From NCBI GenBank assembly GCA_036489755.1, contig DASXFD010000062.1, forward strand, positions 73,643-137,642: a DNA stretch of 64,000 nucleotides. The letters are read 5' to 3'. Positions 19,575 to 29,270 of the stretch are shown piece after piece. The translations under genes and the position numbers were made by a program. Every line of letters begins with the position of its first letter. Position 1 is the stretch's first letter. The notes under the pieces were generated by a model. The model had not been told where the DNA came from. It saw only the letters and a program-made list of their open reading frames with translations, and searched no databases. Origin of the DNA: JABFXX01 sp036489755. Its GTDB lineage: Bacteria; Myxococcota_A; Polyangia; Haliangiales; Haliangiaceae.

Positions 19575-22500
19575 CGCGAGATCTCCGGGAGCGCGTCGAA
19601 TGTCTTGCGGACGTCCATGGTCGCGCCGCTGCCTTCGAGCGTCGCCGGCAACGGCGGCTGCGGCGGCGTCCACGTACTGCCGCCATTCGTGATGACCCAG
19701 ATCGGGTTCGTGATCGCGTACGGCTTCGAATAGTGCAGCGGCGGCGGCTTGAGCTTCGCGGCGATCGGCAGCGACGACAGATCGATGCCGCTCGCGAGCG
19801 CGCCGATGATCACCGAGACGTCGAGCGGCGGAAACTCGGTCGCGCTGTTCACCGGAAACTGGTTCGTCACGCCGAGCGTCTCGGCGACGATCCACATGTC
19901 GGCGCCCGACGACGGCGGGGGCACCATGATCGTCGTCGAGAAGCTCGTGCCCGGCGCCGGAATCGGCACGTCGGCGACGACGGTGCCGCCGTTCGAGTAG
20001 ATCTTCAGCTCGTTCACCGACGACCACGTCGGCGCGTTGATCTGGATCTGCACCGGCACGGGCCCCGACATCGCGACGGTGTCGCCGATCATGGCGCTGC
20101 CGATGTTCATCGTGATGAACGGGCCGGTCGTCGCGATCGTGTGATGCGCGCGGATGCCCGCAACGACCTCGTCGCGCGTGTAGCCGCCGGGCACGTCGTT
20201 GCCGTCGCCGACCCAGACGTACGTGCGCGCGTAGCCGGGCTCGTCGCCGAGCGTGTGGTGGCTGTCCGACGCGCCCATGCCGGTGATCGTTTTTCCGCGG
20301 TCGAGCATCGTCATCCACGTCTCGACGACGCCCGGAAACTGCGGCCGGCCGTCGGCACCTACGACGGGTTGCCCCGGCACCGGCTGCGGATCTGGAAACG
20401 GACCGGGCGGCAGCGGGTTCGGCGCGATGAACGTGTGGACGTCCTCGAGCCGGCGGCCCGTGATCAGCTCGACCGCGTCGTAGTCGAAGCTGAAGCCCGA
20501 GGCGGCGAACTCGTCGCCGTACGGTGCGAACACGCCCATGATGCCGGTCGGCGTGTACGGCTCGGCGGTTGTCTGGTCGACGTAGAACTGCGACCAGTAG
20601 CCGAGCACCGGCTGGCGCGGATGCGCGACTGTCACGACCGAGTTGTTCGGATCGATCGCGAGCCCGCGCAGCTGCGTGAACAAGCTCTCCGGCGGCTGCT
20701 TCGCCCACACGAACTCGCCGCCGCGCGTCGAGCCCGGATCGACTTTCAGCGGATAGCCGATGAAGTGGCCCATCTCGAACGTCGTGAGCTCCATGCCGGG
20801 CACGCCGAGCAGCCACTGATCGAGCTGGAGGTTCGCGATCACCGGCGAGTAGTCGGTGATGTAGTTGTGATCGGTCGCGACCGCGACCTCGAGACCTTCG
20901 GCCGCGCAGCTCGTCACGCGATCGGCGATCGGCAGGCCCGAATCCGTCGACGGCTGCGCGTGGACGTGAAAGTCGCCGGCGATCCAGCCCGGCGTCGAGA
21001 AGCTGCGCGTCAGCTGCGCGAGCTGCGCGGTGTACGAGCCGGCGCCGATCGTGACCGGCTGCGTGTAGAGCTCGTACTCGGGGCCGCGACTGATCACGAG
21101 ATCGTACGTGCCCGGCTTGACCGCGGCCTTGAGGCGCCCGTCGGCCGTCCACCACGCGTTCTCGACGTAGCGATCGGTGCCGTCGTACGCGGTGGGCCGC
21201 ACGCGTTCGCCACGGGCGAGCGAGTAGAGGATGTTGCGACCATCGACGAACTGGCCGTTCGTGCCCTCGATCGCGGCGTTGTGGCCGATGAGCTGGATCT
21301 TCGCGGGCGCGTGGCGGCCGAGCTCGTCGACCGCTTCGACGTCGATCGTCGCCGGCGCGTGCATCTGCACGAACACGCCGCTCTGCCCGCCTTCGACGAT
21401 CACGAACGGCTGCGGCGTCGCGGTGATGTTGCCGCTCGGATCGGTCGCCGCGTCGAGCCGCGAGTCCTCGAGCACGATGTACTGATACATGCCGGGAGGC
21501 AGGTGGCCGAGGAATGCGCCGCCCGGGTCGGTGTCGATCTCGTCGAGGATCTTGGCGCCGGTCGCGTCGAGCACGAGCACCGTCGCGTCGGTGACCGGCT
21601 GCTGCGTGAGCTCGTCGACGACGTGACCGCCGAACGTGCCGCTCGGCTCGCCGCGCTGATCGAGGATCGCGTCGTAGATCGAGCCGACGTCGCCCTTGCC
21701 GACGTAGAAGTACGACTCGTACGTGACCTGCTCGCCCGCGTTCAGCTGATCGGGTGGCTTGTACATGTACGCGCCGGTCACGCCCGCGTAGGTGAACGGC
21801 AACAACATCGAGAACGGCGTGATGTCCTGGCCGGGATAGCCGCTCGCGTACGAGTTGACGTAGTTGTCTTGCGTCGACGGGATCGAGATGCCGTACGACA
21901 CGCCGGGCCCGCGGCTCGCAAGAAAGTCCGCGACCATCCCGGGAAACGCCGGAAAGCCAGGGCCGGTGCCGTACGTGTCCTCGATCGCGAATCGCACGTT
22001 GAAGCCCGCGACGCCGGGTACGAACAGGTTCTGCTCGCCGCCGAGCAGCGGGAACTGGCCGAGCGGCGCCGACAGCTGGAGGCTCGAGATGCCGGGCACG
22101 TTCATGCCGAGCAAGTTGTCGAGCTGCATCGGCTGGAGATACGGAAACGGATGCGCGCCGCCCGCGTTGTTCTTGATCGTCGTCTCGATCGTGACGTAGC
22201 GCTTGCCGGGCTCGAGCTTGTACAGCTGCGACATCGACAAGTCCGACGGGAACACGAGCCCGGTATTGAGCAGCGCGACCATCTCGAACAAGTCGCCGCA
22301 CACGCCCGTGACGAGAATCTCGGCGGGCCCGCCGTCGGTGCCGTCCATCACCGGCTCGTCGGGATCGGTCGGGCAGTTGCCGGCCGCGTCCGGAATGCAG
22401 ACGTCGACCGGATCGATCACGCTGAACACGAAGCCGGGCAACAGCTCGGCGAGCTCGTCGTTGCCGGTGTTGTCGTTCGCGATGCGCTGCAGGTCGGCGT

Positions 22501-22756
22501 CGATCAGCGAGCCGCCGAACGAGGTGTTGACGCGGCCGACGCCCTTGTCCTCGACGATGAACCGCACCTGATCGTTCTCGAGCAGCCAGTCGCCGACCTG
22601 GCCGATCGCGTGCGGGCCGCCGATCGTCTGCTCGAGCTTGCCGATGCGTTGCGCGCTCGAGTGCGGCGGCTCGCTGCCGACGCAGGTCGTGCACGCGAGC
22701 GCCAGCGCGACCGCGAACATCTTGATCTTCGCGCTCGCGCACTCGGGAACGCTCAT
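19571..22756 (-). CDS. PHP/CehA-McbA-type metallohydrolase lipoprotein
   Basis: 1061 residues. The N-terminus is signal-like (KIKMFAVALALACTTC). Residues about 40-380 form a large beta domain, about 390-560 resemble carboxypeptidase-regulatory-like repeats (GHVVDELTQQPVTDATVLV), and about 590-900 form a PHP-type metallo-phosphoesterase/hydrolase domain: HVH at H597 and H599, ATDHNYI, GHFIGYP, VAHPRQP and ASDSHH. CehA/McbA relatives hydrolyse carbamate and related esters; other PHP proteins cleave phosphoesters. The beta-sandwich tail is of unknown role. It is coupled by ATGA to the porin gene upstream and by GTGA to the next gene. Substrate unknown; an exported hydrolase with a dedicated porin is likely. 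Confidence 0.86.
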   Translation of the reverse strand: MSVPECASAKIKMFAVALALACTTCVGSEPPHSSAQRIGKLEQTIGGPHAIGQVGDWLLENDQVRFIVEDKGVGRVNTSFGGSLIDADLQRIANDNTGNDELAELLPGFVFSVIDPVDVCIPDAAGNCPTDPDEPVMDGTDGGPAEILVTGVCGDLFEMVALLNTGLVFPSDLSMSQLYKLEPGKRYVTIETTIKNNAGGAHPFPYLQPMQLDNLLGMNVPGISSLQLSAPLGQFPLLGGEQNLFVPGVAGFNVRFAIEDTYGTGPGFPAFPGMVADFLASRGPGVSYGISIPSTQDNYVNSYASGYPGQDITPFSMLLPFTYAGVTGAYMYKPPDQLNAGEQVTYESYFYVGKGDVGSIYDAILDQRGEPSGTFGGHVVDELTQQPVTDATVLVLDATGAKILDEIDTDPGGAFLGHLPPGMYQYIVLEDSRLDAATDPSGNITATPQPFVIVEGGQSGVFVQMHAPATIDVEAVDELGRHAPAKIQLIGHNAAIEGTNGQFVDGRNILYSLARGERVRPTAYDGTDRYVENAWWTADGRLKAAVKPGTYDLVISRGPEYELYTQPVTIGAGSYTAQLAQLTRSFSTPGWIAGDFHVHAQPSTDSGLPIADRVTSCAAEGLEVAVATDHNYITDYSPVIANLQLDQWLLGVPGMELTTFEMGHFIGYPLKVDPGSTRGGEFVWAKQPPESLFTQLRGLAIDPNNSVVTVAHPRQPVLGYWSQFYVDQTTAEPYTPTGIMGVFAPYGDEFAASGFSFDYDAVELITGRRLEDVHTFIAPNPLPPGPFPDPQPVPGQPVVGADGRPQFPGVVETWMTMLDRGKTITGMGASDSHHTLGDEPGYARTYVWVGDGNDVPGGYTRDEVVAGIRAHHTIATTGPFITMNIGSAMIGDTVAMSGPVPVQIQINAPTWSSVNELKIYSNGGTVVADVPIPAPGTSFSTTIMVPPPSSGADMWIVAETLGVTNQFPVNSATEFPPLDVSVIIGALASGIDLSSLPIAAKLKPPPLHYSKPYAITNPIWVITNGGSTWTPPQPPLPATLEGSGATMDVRKTFDALPEISR

Positions 22757-23970
22757 AGCGTCAGCTCACCTGCGATCTGGAAGCGATCGTTGGCGAGCTC
22801 GCGCGCGTCCTGCTCGACGGGAATCACGCCTTGGACGAGCACGCGCACGCGATACGATGGCACGGACAGCACGGCGCCGACGGTGTGCTCGATCACGCGA
22901 TCCGTCGTGACGAGGCTCGATGGGTCGAGCACGCCGAAGCGATAACCGACCTGCAGCGGCAGCGAGAATGGAATCCGCACGAGGATCTGCGCGTGGCCGC
23001 CGTACGCGTCCTGCGCCGGGCCGCCGGTGGTGTCGAACGTCGTGTGCTCGAGGACGAGCCCGCCGCCGAGCGCGACGGGCCCGAGCACGACGCGCAGCCC
23101 GGCGGTGCCTTGATAATCGGTCTCGTCCTGGCGGAACGGCAGCGTGCCGATCGTACGCGGGTTGTAGCGCCCCGCGACCACGATCCAGCTGTCGTTCGGG
23201 AAGCGCAGCAGCGCCGACACGCTGAGCGCGGGCTCGTTGTTGTCGTTGTTGTACGAGTACTCGTCGGCGCCGTTTTGCACCGCGACCTCGAAGCCGAAGC
23301 GCGGCGCGTCGATCGCGACGGGCGTGCCGAGCATCGACGCGGGATCGAGGTGCAGCGCGACGCCGAGCGAACGGCCCGGCGGCAGGCCCGGCGTCTGCCA
23401 GCCTTCGGTCGCGCGCACGCCGCGGCTCTCGATCGGATAGTCGACGAACTCGAGCGTCGTGTCGGCGACGAGTGCCTCGGGATCGACCCACGGCAAGAAG
23501 TAGCCGGCGCGCAGCACGGCCTGACCCGCGAGCGTGACGTCGGCGTACGCGTCGCGAAGGTTGAAGCCGAGCGTGCCCTGCGGCGAATTGACCTGCGCGC
23601 GCTCGTCGACCGCGCCATCGAACGCCATCGTCGCGGCGATCCGATCTCCATAGCGGCCGTGGACGCCGAGGCGCGCGTTCTGCAGCTCGAAGCCATCGTC
23701 GCGGCCGACGAACTGCACGTTCGGATCGGCCTGCACCGCGATGTACTCCATGCGCAGGTAGCCGAAGCCTTCATACGTGAGCTTGTGGAAGATCTCGGCC
23801 GCGGTCGACGACGCGCTCGTCGTCGGTGCGGGCGGAGTCGGCGGCGGTGGCGTCGGCTCGTTTTGCGTCGGTATGGCGTCGGATCCGGACGCCGGAGCCG
23901 GCTGCGCCGATCCCACCGCGGGAGTCAGCAGCACCACCAGCACGACCGCGCCCCCAAGGCGTGGATGCAT
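22753..23970 (-). CDS. Outer-membrane porin (phosphate-selective OprO/OprP-like)
   Basis: 405 residues. Signal peptide ends VGSAQP, then a Pro/Thr/Ala-rich linker and a beta-barrel with alternating hydrophobic strands (GFGYLRMEYIAVQ, ARLGVHGRYGDRIAATMAF, LRAGYFLPWVDPE), closing at FQIAGELTL. Layout resembles OprO/OprP-like 16-strand porins. The ATG at 23970 is preferred over a longer in-frame start since AAGGA lies close upstream and it gives a normal signal peptide. First gene of a four-gene envelope operon; the promoter should lie in the 83-base gap shared with the divergent PEGA gene. Confidence 0.84.
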   Translation of the reverse strand: MHPRLGGAVVLVVLLTPAVGSAQPAPASGSDAIPTQNEPTPPPPTPPAPTTSASSTAAEIFHKLTYEGFGYLRMEYIAVQADPNVQFVGRDDGFELQNARLGVHGRYGDRIAATMAFDGAVDERAQVNSPQGTLGFNLRDAYADVTLAGQAVLRAGYFLPWVDPEALVADTTLEFVDYPIESRGVRATEGWQTPGLPPGRSLGVALHLDPASMLGTPVAIDAPRFGFEVAVQNGADEYSYNNDNNEPALSVSALLRFPNDSWIVVAGRYNPRTIGTLPFRQDETDYQGTAGLRVVLGPVALGGGLVLEHTTFDTTGGPAQDAYGGHAQILVRIPFSLPLQVGYRFGVLDPSSLVTTDRVIEHTVGAVLSVPSYRVRVLVQGVIPVEQDARELANDRFQIAGELTL

Positions 23971-24053
23971 GCATTCCTTGGTATCACATGTGCGCGTGCG
24001 GAGTGGATTGCGTCCATCGCGATCGCGCGCGGAGATGATTAGACTTTCTGTGG

Positions 24054-25586
24054 GTGACTGCGCGTACGACGAGAGGGCTGCGGATCGCGACGCGGTGCGC
24101 ATCGCTCGATCAATTTGTCGCGGCGTTCAATCGATTCTGTGACGCGCAGACGTGCTTCATCTCGACGCTGACGACGCGCCCGGTCGGGCTCGAGACCGCG
24201 TTCTCGATCGATCTCGCGACCGGCGCGCCGGCATTGCGCGGGCTCGGCGTCGTGCTCGAAGCGTGGGGCACGCCGGGCAATCGCTTCGGTCGCCCCGGCC
24301 TCTTGCTCGGCATCCGCAAGCTCGCCGGCGACAGCGAGCGCGTGTTCGAGCGCTTGCTCGCCGCGCACGTCGCGGCCACGCCGCCACCTCCGCCGGCCGC
24401 ACCGTCGTCGATCGCCGCGCCGCTCGCGCTGCCCGTCGTCGTGCCCGACGGCGAGCGCACGCCGGGCTCCGAGCTCGTGCTGCCCGCGAACCCGCTGATG
24501 AACATCAGCGATCACTCGCTCGAGGGCTTCGTCGACTGCACGCTCTACGAAGAGACCGGAAACTTCTTCCCGGCGCCGGAGCCCGATGACGAGCCAGCGC
24601 CGGAGCCGGCGATCGATCCGCCGATGCTCGCGCCGCGCCGCGTGACGATTCCGCCGATGGAGTCGCGAACGACTACTGGTCCGATCACGCCGATCGCGAT
24701 GCCGTTCGAGCCGCGCACGATCACCGGCCCGATGATGCCGATCGCGATGCCGCCGCCGATGCCGGCGATGGCCATGCCGCCGCCGATCCCGATGCCGCTG
24801 ACGCGGCCGACGATCCGCCGCGACGAGGTCGCGCCGCCGCCGCCCGAGCTGCCGATACCACCGCGTGCCGAGCTCGCGCTGCAGCCGCGGCGCGCGGTGT
24901 CGGTCGCGTGGCCGCGCCGCCGCATCGCCGTCGCCGGCGGCGTCGCGGTCGCGACGATCGGCATCGCGATCGTGGTCGCCTCGGGCTCCGGGCACGCGCG
25001 CGTCGCCGAGATGCCGCCGGCGCCGCCGCAGCTGATGGCCGCGAACTCACCGGCGCCGACGCGCGCGACCGCTCCGCTGCCGGCCGTGCCGACGACGACC
25101 GCGGCCGACGTCGTGCCGTCGAACGCGCCCGACGATCCGGGCGACACGGGCGGCGCGCCGACGTTCGGCACCGGCCCGTGCAAGATCGCGGTGTCGACCA
25201 CGCCCGCCGGCTCGATCGTCAGCATCGACGGCGAGATCGCCGGCCCGTCGCCGATCACGATCGGCGGGCCATGCGGCAAGCGCAAGCTCGACATCGCGCA
25301 TCCGCGCTACGCGCCCGCGACGCGCGTCGTCACCGCGACGCCGGCCGCGGCCGCCGTCGACGTCGCACTCGCGCGGCCGACGCACGATCTCTACGTCGAG
25401 ACGTCACCGCCCGGCGCGATCGTCTCGATCGACGGCCATCGCGCCGGCACCAGCCCGACGCTCGTGAAGGTGATGGGCTTCACGACGCTGACGCTGCGCA
25501 TCGAGAAGTTCGGCTTCACGCCGAGGACGCAGAAGATCTACAGCAAGTCGCCGCGCGATCACGTCGCGGTCCGGCTCGGCCACTAA
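24054..25586 (+). CDS. Membrane PEGA-domain protein with PilZ-like N-terminus
   Basis: 510 residues from a GTG start. The N-terminal 100 residues resemble the PilZ-like domain seen in myxobacterial signalling proteins (RIATRCASLDQFVAAF to ERVFERLL). A long Pro-rich linker follows, then one membrane helix (about 290-310, GGVAVATIGIAIVVAS) and two C-terminal PEGA repeats (PAGSIVSIDGEIAGPSP and PPGAIVSIDGHRAGTSP), which are extracytoplasmic surface domains. It would link cytoplasmic signal input to the envelope. It stands alone, divergent from the porin operon and convergent with the next gene. Confidence 0.85.
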   Translation: MTARTTRGLRIATRCASLDQFVAAFNRFCDAQTCFISTLTTRPVGLETAFSIDLATGAPALRGLGVVLEAWGTPGNRFGRPGLLLGIRKLAGDSERVFERLLAAHVAATPPPPPAAPSSIAAPLALPVVVPDGERTPGSELVLPANPLMNISDHSLEGFVDCTLYEETGNFFPAPEPDDEPAPEPAIDPPMLAPRRVTIPPMESRTTTGPITPIAMPFEPRTITGPMMPIAMPPPMPAMAMPPPIPMPLTRPTIRRDEVAPPPPELPIPPRAELALQPRRAVSVAWPRRRIAVAGGVAVATIGIAIVVASGSGHARVAEMPPAPPQLMAANSPAPTRATAPLPAVPTTTAADVVPSNAPDDPGDTGGAPTFGTGPCKIAVSTTPAGSIVSIDGEIAGPSPITIGGPCGKRKLDIAHPRYAPATRVVTATPAAAAVDVALARPTHDLYVETSPPGAIVSIDGHRAGTSPTLVKVMGFTTLTLRIEKFGFTPRTQKIYSKSPRDHVAVRLGH

Positions 25587-25593
25587 ACTCGCA

Positions 25594-26745
25594 CTAGAGT
25601 CGATAGTGCGCTTGCAACAGCACGTACGAGCCCGCCGGGCCGCCGGTCGGCGTGTCCATACCGGCGCCGAAATGAATTAGCTCGAGCCGCGTCGTCAGCA
25701 ACAGCTCGACGTGCGAGGTCGTGAACCAGTGCAGGTTGAGATCGGCGGCTTCGCGGTCGACGCCTTTGATCCGCAGATCCTCGTCGTAGTAGTTGAGCGC
25801 GAGATCGGCCATCAGCCCGGCGGGCAAGAACTTCGTGGCCATGATCGTGCCGACGATCTGGTTCGTGCCGTACGTCTCGACGTGCTCGTTGACGAACTGG
25901 ACCTCGCCTTCGATCATCAGATCGGGCGCCGGCACGTAGTACTTGCCGGTGACGCCGCCGCGATATTTTTCGTTGTGCGGGTACATGCAGTTACTGCAGT
26001 CGTCGCCGACCGTGACCATCCCTTCCACGCCGACCGCGGTGTGATCGATCGGGCGCACCTCGGCGTACGCGGCCACGCCGTTGTCGTGCGCGACCGGATC
26101 GATCAGCGGATCGACGATGAAGCCGGTCAGGTGCGCCTCCCATCCCGGCTCGATGTATTCGACCGCGGCGCCGTACGTCTCGCTGTAGAGCGGCGTGCCG
26201 CCGTACTGGCGCACGTACTCGGGATGCTCGGCGAACCGCAGGCCGAAGATCGGCATGAACCGGCCGACGCGCGCGAACAAGCCGAAGTTGTCGTCGGCGT
26301 GCTGCTGCCACATCACGAAGTGCTCGCGCGACCAGATCGAGGTCGCGGCCGTGTTGCCGTACTCGGGCGGGCGGTAGCCGACCGTCACGTTGACGTGAAA
26401 GTGGCCGAGGAACTTCGCGCTGCCGTACAGATCGGCCTGCATCGGGAACGTCTCGAGGTACTGCTCGGGCGCCTGCGAGTAGCCGGTCACGCCGCGAAAG
26501 TCGCCGCCGAGCATCAGCCAGCTCGGGAGCTTGAACAGGCCGTTGGCGAACGTCGCGTCGGTCCCGAATTGCGACATCTGCTCGGCGTAGGCGAGGCCGT
26601 TCTCGTTGAGCAGGTCGCCGCCTTCGGGCGTGATGTGGCACGACGTGCACGTCTGATCCTTGCTGACCTGGAACTGCGGGTACGCGAACGCGGGAGCCGC
26701 CGCGCCGAGCACGATCGCGACGGTGACGATGAACGATGCCCGCAT
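25594..26745 (-). CDS. Outer-membrane beta-barrel with N-terminal c-type heme motif
   Basis: 383 residues. Signal peptide ends PAFAYP, followed by one heme-binding CxxCH (QTCTSCHITPEGG) in the first 30 mature residues, then a porin-like barrel with many aromatic strands (HFHVNVTVGYRPPEYG, LMADLALNYYDEDLR) ending QAHYRL. One CxxC later (CSNCMYP) may bind a metal or form a disulphide. A one-base TGATG overlap couples it to the Cys-rich lipoprotein upstream. The pair resembles porin-cytochrome outer-membrane electron conduits, but only one heme site is seen here; role inferred. Confidence 0.82.
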   Translation of the reverse strand: MRASFIVTVAIVLGAAAPAFAYPQFQVSKDQTCTSCHITPEGGDLLNENGLAYAEQMSQFGTDATFANGLFKLPSWLMLGGDFRGVTGYSQAPEQYLETFPMQADLYGSAKFLGHFHVNVTVGYRPPEYGNTAATSIWSREHFVMWQQHADDNFGLFARVGRFMPIFGLRFAEHPEYVRQYGGTPLYSETYGAAVEYIEPGWEAHLTGFIVDPLIDPVAHDNGVAAYAEVRPIDHTAVGVEGMVTVGDDCSNCMYPHNEKYRGGVTGKYYVPAPDLMIEGEVQFVNEHVETYGTNQIVGTIMATKFLPAGLMADLALNYYDEDLRIKGVDREAADLNLHWFTTSHVELLLTTRLELIHFGAGMDTPTGGPAGSYVLLQAHYRL

Positions 26746-27416
26746 CACAGACACGCGCCGTTCTCGCAGCCGCCCGCGCACAGCTGCACCAGCGTCCCGA
26801 AGTTCCAGTCGTCGCCGCACATCATCAAGTTGTCGTCGTTGCAGACGAGCCCGCCGTTTGCCTTCGGATTGCACTCGGCGCCGAGCGCCGGCCGCGGGTA
26901 ATAGACGCACTCGCCCACCGTCTGGCCATCGGGGATCGAACATTGGTCGTTGATCGACGGGCACGCGAGCAACGCTCCGCACGGCGCCTCGTCGTCCGCG
27001 ATCGGGCCGCGGATCCATGCCTCGAGTAGATCGATGTCGGCGTTGGGCAGCGGAGTATCGAGCGGCATGCGATCGATCCCGGTGTTCGGGTCGGTCGTTT
27101 GCGTGAGGATCTGGATGAGCAGCGATTGCTCGGGCGCGGCCGGATCGTACGGGCTATCGTCGAACGCCAAGAGCGGCCCAATGACCGGACCGTTCGGATT
27201 CGCGTCGTTCATGCCGGGCGCGATCATCGATTCGCGCATGCCCTCGTACGTGTCGAACACCGCGCCGTCGCTCTGCACGAACGTCGAGTGGCACTCGGCC
27301 TGCCCGCACATCGGCGCGAGGATCGTGTCGGTGATGTATTGCGCGTCGCGAGGACGATCGTCGTTCGTCGTGCCGCACGCGACTAACGCGAGCAGCGGCC
27401 AGGCGAATCTCCACAT
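26745..27416 (-). CDS. Cys-rich lipoprotein with cytochrome-like CH motif
   Basis: 223 residues with lipobox LVACG. An early CGQAECHS motif (C-x4-CH, wider than the usual CxxCH) resembles the planctomycete/myxobacterial cytochrome-like domain (ITDTILAPMCGQAECHS), and the C-terminus has ten or more cysteines (ECVYY, CNDDN, CGGCENGACL-type loops) that look disulphide-bonded. It is translated just ahead of the heme-motif barrel and may act with it at the cell surface. Heme attachment is not certain because of the odd spacing. Confidence 0.8.
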   Translation of the reverse strand: MWRFAWPLLALVACGTTNDDRPRDAQYITDTILAPMCGQAECHSTFVQSDGAVFDTYEGMRESMIAPGMNDANPNGPVIGPLLAFDDSPYDPAAPEQSLLIQILTQTTDPNTGIDRMPLDTPLPNADIDLLEAWIRGPIADDEAPCGALLACPSINDQCSIPDGQTVGECVYYPRPALGAECNPKANGGLVCNDDNLMMCGDDWNFGTLVQLCAGGCENGACL

Positions 27417-27481
27417 GGCGCGCACACTACAACAGGCCGCACGCGTCTGCGCAGTCGCGGCACGAAACGCTGTGTGACGAG

Positions 27482-28006
27482 CTATTTCGTCGACCGCGCA
27501 CGCGCGCGGTGCAAGCTCGAACCGGCACCACTCGCGCGCACGACGCGCGCGGCGGCTGCCGAACGGCGCACGCGGCGCGAGATCGGCGGCGGCTCCGCAC
27601 GATATGCCATCGCATCGCGGATCGAGCCGCGGAGCACGAGGCGAATCGCCATCGAGTCGCCCATCGTGCAAATCTTGTTGTCGACCATACCGGCCGCGAG
27701 CGCGATGCGGCGCACCACCTCTTCGGTGATGTCGGAGCCGCGCTTCTTCTTGGGCCACGCGATCCAGAATCCGCCCGAGGGATGCAGCCGGCCGGCAACG
27801 TCGGCGAAGCGCTTCTCGAGGTCGGCGATCCGATCGACAAACAGCACGGCGACATCGATCAGGGGATGGCGAAGGTCCTCCGCGATGCGGACCTCATCGC
27901 AGCTCAGACGACGGACGATCGTGCGCGGCGCACCGAGCAAACACACGCGGTGCCCGGCCTTGATCCCGAGCTTCTTCGGCAGCGGCTTCCCCTGCATTCC
28001 TGCCAT
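27482..28006 (-). CDS. DUF3052 family protein
   Basis: 174 residues matching the DUF3052 family from the first residues: PLPKKLGIKAGHRVCLLGAP, then VAVLFVDR, GGFWIAWPKKKRG and AAGMVDNKICTMGD. The core ends near residue 135 and is followed by a basic tail. It is probably cytoplasmic; biochemical role unknown in the literature I know. It stands 65 bases upstream of the Cys-rich lipoprotein gene on the same strand and is divergent from the ferrochelatase gene. Confidence 0.88.
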   Translation of the reverse strand: MAGMQGKPLPKKLGIKAGHRVCLLGAPRTIVRRLSCDEVRIAEDLRHPLIDVAVLFVDRIADLEKRFADVAGRLHPSGGFWIAWPKKKRGSDITEEVVRRIALAAGMVDNKICTMGDSMAIRLVLRGSIRDAMAYRAEPPPISRRVRRSAAAARVVRASGAGSSLHRARARSTK

Positions 28007-28238
28007 GGCCCACGGATAATGCAGCCGCGGCTCGGGAGGTCAAACAGGATGACCGAATCTTCTTTTAACTTCGCGTCGCGACTCGAGATTGTTCCGATCC
28101 CTAAACTCCGGATGTTTTGTGAGTCGAGCTACGAATCGGCGCTCGCTCCGCCGGCATTTTGGGGGGTTGTGAAATGTCTTCGTAGAGTCCGGCCGATTTC
28201 TTGACTTTCGTGGTCGGGTACCTTCAAGCCTGCCGAAC
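28007..28238. other. 232-base divergent intergenic region before hemH
   Basis: No gene is seen. It is less GC-rich than its surroundings, and should hold promoters for the DUF3052 gene (leftwards) and the ferrochelatase gene (rightwards). TTGACT at 28201 resembles a -35 box, but no -10 box stands at normal spacing. No riboswitch-like fold was recognised. Confidence 0.4.
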
Positions 28239-29270
28239 GTGACCGGACTCTTGCTCGTCAACCTCGGGACTCCGGACGCGCCGACGACCTCGGCCGTGCG
28301 CAACTACCTGCGCGAGTTCCTGTCGGACCCGCGCGTCATCGACATCCACCCCGTCGGCCGTGCGCTGCTGCTCCATCTGATCATCTTGCGCACGCGGCCG
28401 GCCAAGAGCGCGCACGCCTACCAGCAGATCTGGGACGCCGAGCGCGGGTCGCCGCTGCTCGCTCACTCCAAGGATCTCGCCGCCGGCGTTGCGGCCGAGC
28501 TCGGCGATGGCTGGCGCGTCGAGCTCGCGATGCGCTACGGCCGCCCGTCGATCGCCGACGCGCTCGAGCGGTTGCGCGGCTACGACCGCGTGGTCGTGTT
28601 GCCGCTGTACCCGCAGCACGCCGCGTCATCGACCAGCACGACGAACGCGCGGGTGATGGAGCTCGCGGCCGCGAGCTGGGACGTCGCCGCGCTCGATCTG
28701 GTGCCCGCCTTTCACGCCGAGCCGGGCTTTCTCGCAGCGTGGGACGCGGTCGCGCGGCCGGCGCTCGCCGAGGCGCGGGCCGATCACGTGCTGTTCTCGT
28801 TTCATGGCTTGCCCGAACGCCAGATCAAGAAGAGCGGCGACGACCGTTGCCTCACCGATGGCTGCTGCGAGCGAGCTCCGGGACCGCCGCGCTGTTATCG
28901 CGCCCAGTGCTTCGCGACCGCGCGCGCGCTCGCCGAGCGGCTCGGCGTGACCGACTACACGGTCTCGTTCCAGTCGCGGCTCGGCCGCACACCGTGGATC
29001 AAGCCGTACACCGACGTCCTACTCGACGAGCTCGCGAAAAAAGGCGTCAAGCGGCTCGCCGTGATGTGCCCGGCGTTCGTCGCCGATTGCCTCGAGACGC
29101 TCGAGGAGATCGGATTGCGCGCGCGCGCCCAGTTCAAGGCGGCCGGCGGCGAGGAGCTCGTGCTCGTGCCGTCGCTCAACGCGACGCCGGCGTGGATCGA
29201 CGCCGTGTGCGCGATCGCGCGGCGTCACGCCGCGACGAAGCTCTTACCTGTCGTACAACACTCGGCATGA
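28239..29270 (+). CDS. hemH: Ferrochelatase (heme synthesis)
   Basis: 343 residues. HemH inserts ferrous iron into protoporphyrin (or coproporphyrin) to make heme. Signature LLLVNLGTPDAP at the N-terminus, catalytic H189 in SFHGLPERQIKKSGD and E286 in DCLETLEEI are present. Five cysteines shortly after the active-site histidine (CLTDGCCERAPGPPRC then C) could hold an internal 2Fe-2S cluster, as reported for ferrochelatases of Myxococcus-type bacteria. The GTG start is set by the conserved N-terminus. The stop overlaps the next gene by ATGA. Confidence 0.95.
   Translation: MTGLLLVNLGTPDAPTTSAVRNYLREFLSDPRVIDIHPVGRALLLHLIILRTRPAKSAHAYQQIWDAERGSPLLAHSKDLAAGVAAELGDGWRVELAMRYGRPSIADALERLRGYDRVVVLPLYPQHAASSTSTTNARVMELAAASWDVAALDLVPAFHAEPGFLAAWDAVARPALAEARADHVLFSFHGLPERQIKKSGDDRCLTDGCCERAPGPPRCYRAQCFATARALAERLGVTDYTVSFQSRLGRTPWIKPYTDVLLDELAKKGVKRLAVMCPAFVADCLETLEEIGLRARAQFKAAGGEELVLVPSLNATPAWIDAVCAIARRHAATKLLPVVQHSA

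Noticed and set aside
28201..28224. TTGACT ... TACCTT as a promoter of hemH
   Set aside because: Spacing is only 12 bases; too short for a normal sigma-70 promoter.
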